Shown: piece after piece, positions 4,838 through 5,170 of the stretch
How the letters are laid out: every line of letters starts with the position of its first letter
How positions within the stretch are numbered: position 1 is the stretch's first letter
NCBI GenBank assembly: GCA_031283785.1
Contig: JAITBC010000173.1
Coordinates: 1 to 5,170, forward strand
Direction of reading: 5' to 3'
Length of the DNA stretch: 5,170 nucleotides
Source: Tannerella sp.
GTDB lineage: Bacteria > Bacteroidota > Bacteroidia > Bacteroidales > Tannerellaceae
Made by a program: the position numbers and the translations under genes
Notes under the pieces: generated by a model
Told to the model about the DNA's origin: nothing
The model's database searches: none
What the model saw: only the letters and a program-made list of their open reading frames with translations

Positions 4838-5170
4838 TCAAATCACAAAATCATAAGGACTGGAGAAATCCCTTACGGTGCGTATTTTTACATCTATCGG
4901 GTTAGAAACGAGAGAGTAGGGGACTACGCTCCGCGTGAGCCATGCGCCGCCGCCGATCACGGAGTCGTGTCCGACCACCGTTTTTCCGCCCAGGATAGTG
5001 GCATTGGCGTATATCACTACGTTATCCTCCACGGTCGGATGCCGTTTTACGTCGGACAATTTCTTTTCTACGTATAACGCGCCGAGCGTAACGCCCTGGT
5101 ATATCTTCACGTTGTTGCCGATCTCGGCGGTTTCGCCGATTACGATCCCCGTACCGTGATCCATGAACAG
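4838..5170 (-). CDS. cysE: Serine O-acetyltransferase, C-terminal part (cut by window end)
   Basis: The last 110 codons of serine acetyltransferase, which transfers acetyl from acetyl-CoA to L-serine, giving O-acetylserine for cysteine synthesis in the cytoplasm. The frame runs past the window edge (CTG TTC before ATG at 5164), so that ATG is internal, not the start. The visible part is the left-handed beta-helix of hexapeptide repeats ([23 protein letters not shown], then [24 protein letters not shown]). His2 counted from the internal Met, in DHGTG, corresponds to the catalytic His158 of E. coli CysE, and KRHP carries the second conserved active-site histidine. The insert [10 protein letters not shown] before it is characteristic of the Bacteroidota/EpsC-like type. 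The protein ends DFVI; a terminal isoleucine is what CysE uses to dock into cysteine synthase CysK, so complex formation is plausible. Family length in this group is around 300 residues. Confidence 0.96.
   Translation of the reverse strand: MFMDHGTGIVIGETAEIGNNVKIYQGVTLGALYVEKKLSDVKRHPTVEDNVVIYANATILGGKTVVGHDSVIGGGAWLTRSVVPYSLVSNPIDVKIRTVRDFSSPYDFVI

Noticed and set aside
4935..5159. Plus-strand frame opposite cysE
   Set aside because: The minus-strand serine acetyltransferase is unmistakable; this is its shadow.

Overview
The window looks like chromosomal DNA of a member of Bacteroidota, most likely Bacteroidales. Three things point there: an HU protein of the HU-HIG type, promoters of the TAnnTTTG kind without clear Shine-Dalgarno sites, and a serine acetyltransferase and an outer-membrane barrel protein whose sequences are typical of that group. 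The genus cannot be fixed from the sequence alone.

Layout. Positions 1-295 are non-coding and carry the most regular pattern in the window: five tandem 22-bp units (106-209), each with a TGTGA-N6-TCACA box like those of the CRP/FNR family. A complete HU-HIG gene (296-694, +) follows. Positions 695-941 hold no gene I can support. A TATCTTTG promoter box (942-949) then leads into the 5' part of an AAA-type ATPase gene (966-1319, +), which stops soon after Walker A and is a truncated relic.

On the minus strand, three genes read leftward as a likely operon: a 78-residue protein with a histidine-rich tail (4535-4299), an 875-residue outer-membrane beta-barrel protein of the TonB-receptor-like type (4250-1623), and an 83-residue secreted cysteine-rich protein resembling a peritrophin-A/CBM14 chitin-binding domain (1596-1345). 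Gaps of 48 and 26 bp separate them. A weak promoter match (4560-4591) and a perfect 9-bp-arm palindrome (4591-4611) lie upstream.

Beyond the operon is a second, more damaged copy of the ATPase promoter and gene start (about 4632-4759, +). The operon is therefore bracketed by two same-direction relics, offset by 3,700 bp. The right edge holds the C-terminal 110 codons of serine O-acetyltransferase (cysE, minus strand), cut by the window end.

How the genes may fit together is inference: the three-gene operon could be an envelope system in which a barrel protein is co-produced with a small secreted, possibly glycan-binding partner and a possible metal-binding cytoplasmic protein. The HU and cysE genes appear to be unrelated neighbours. 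The best candidates for something undescribed are this operon and the five-box array.
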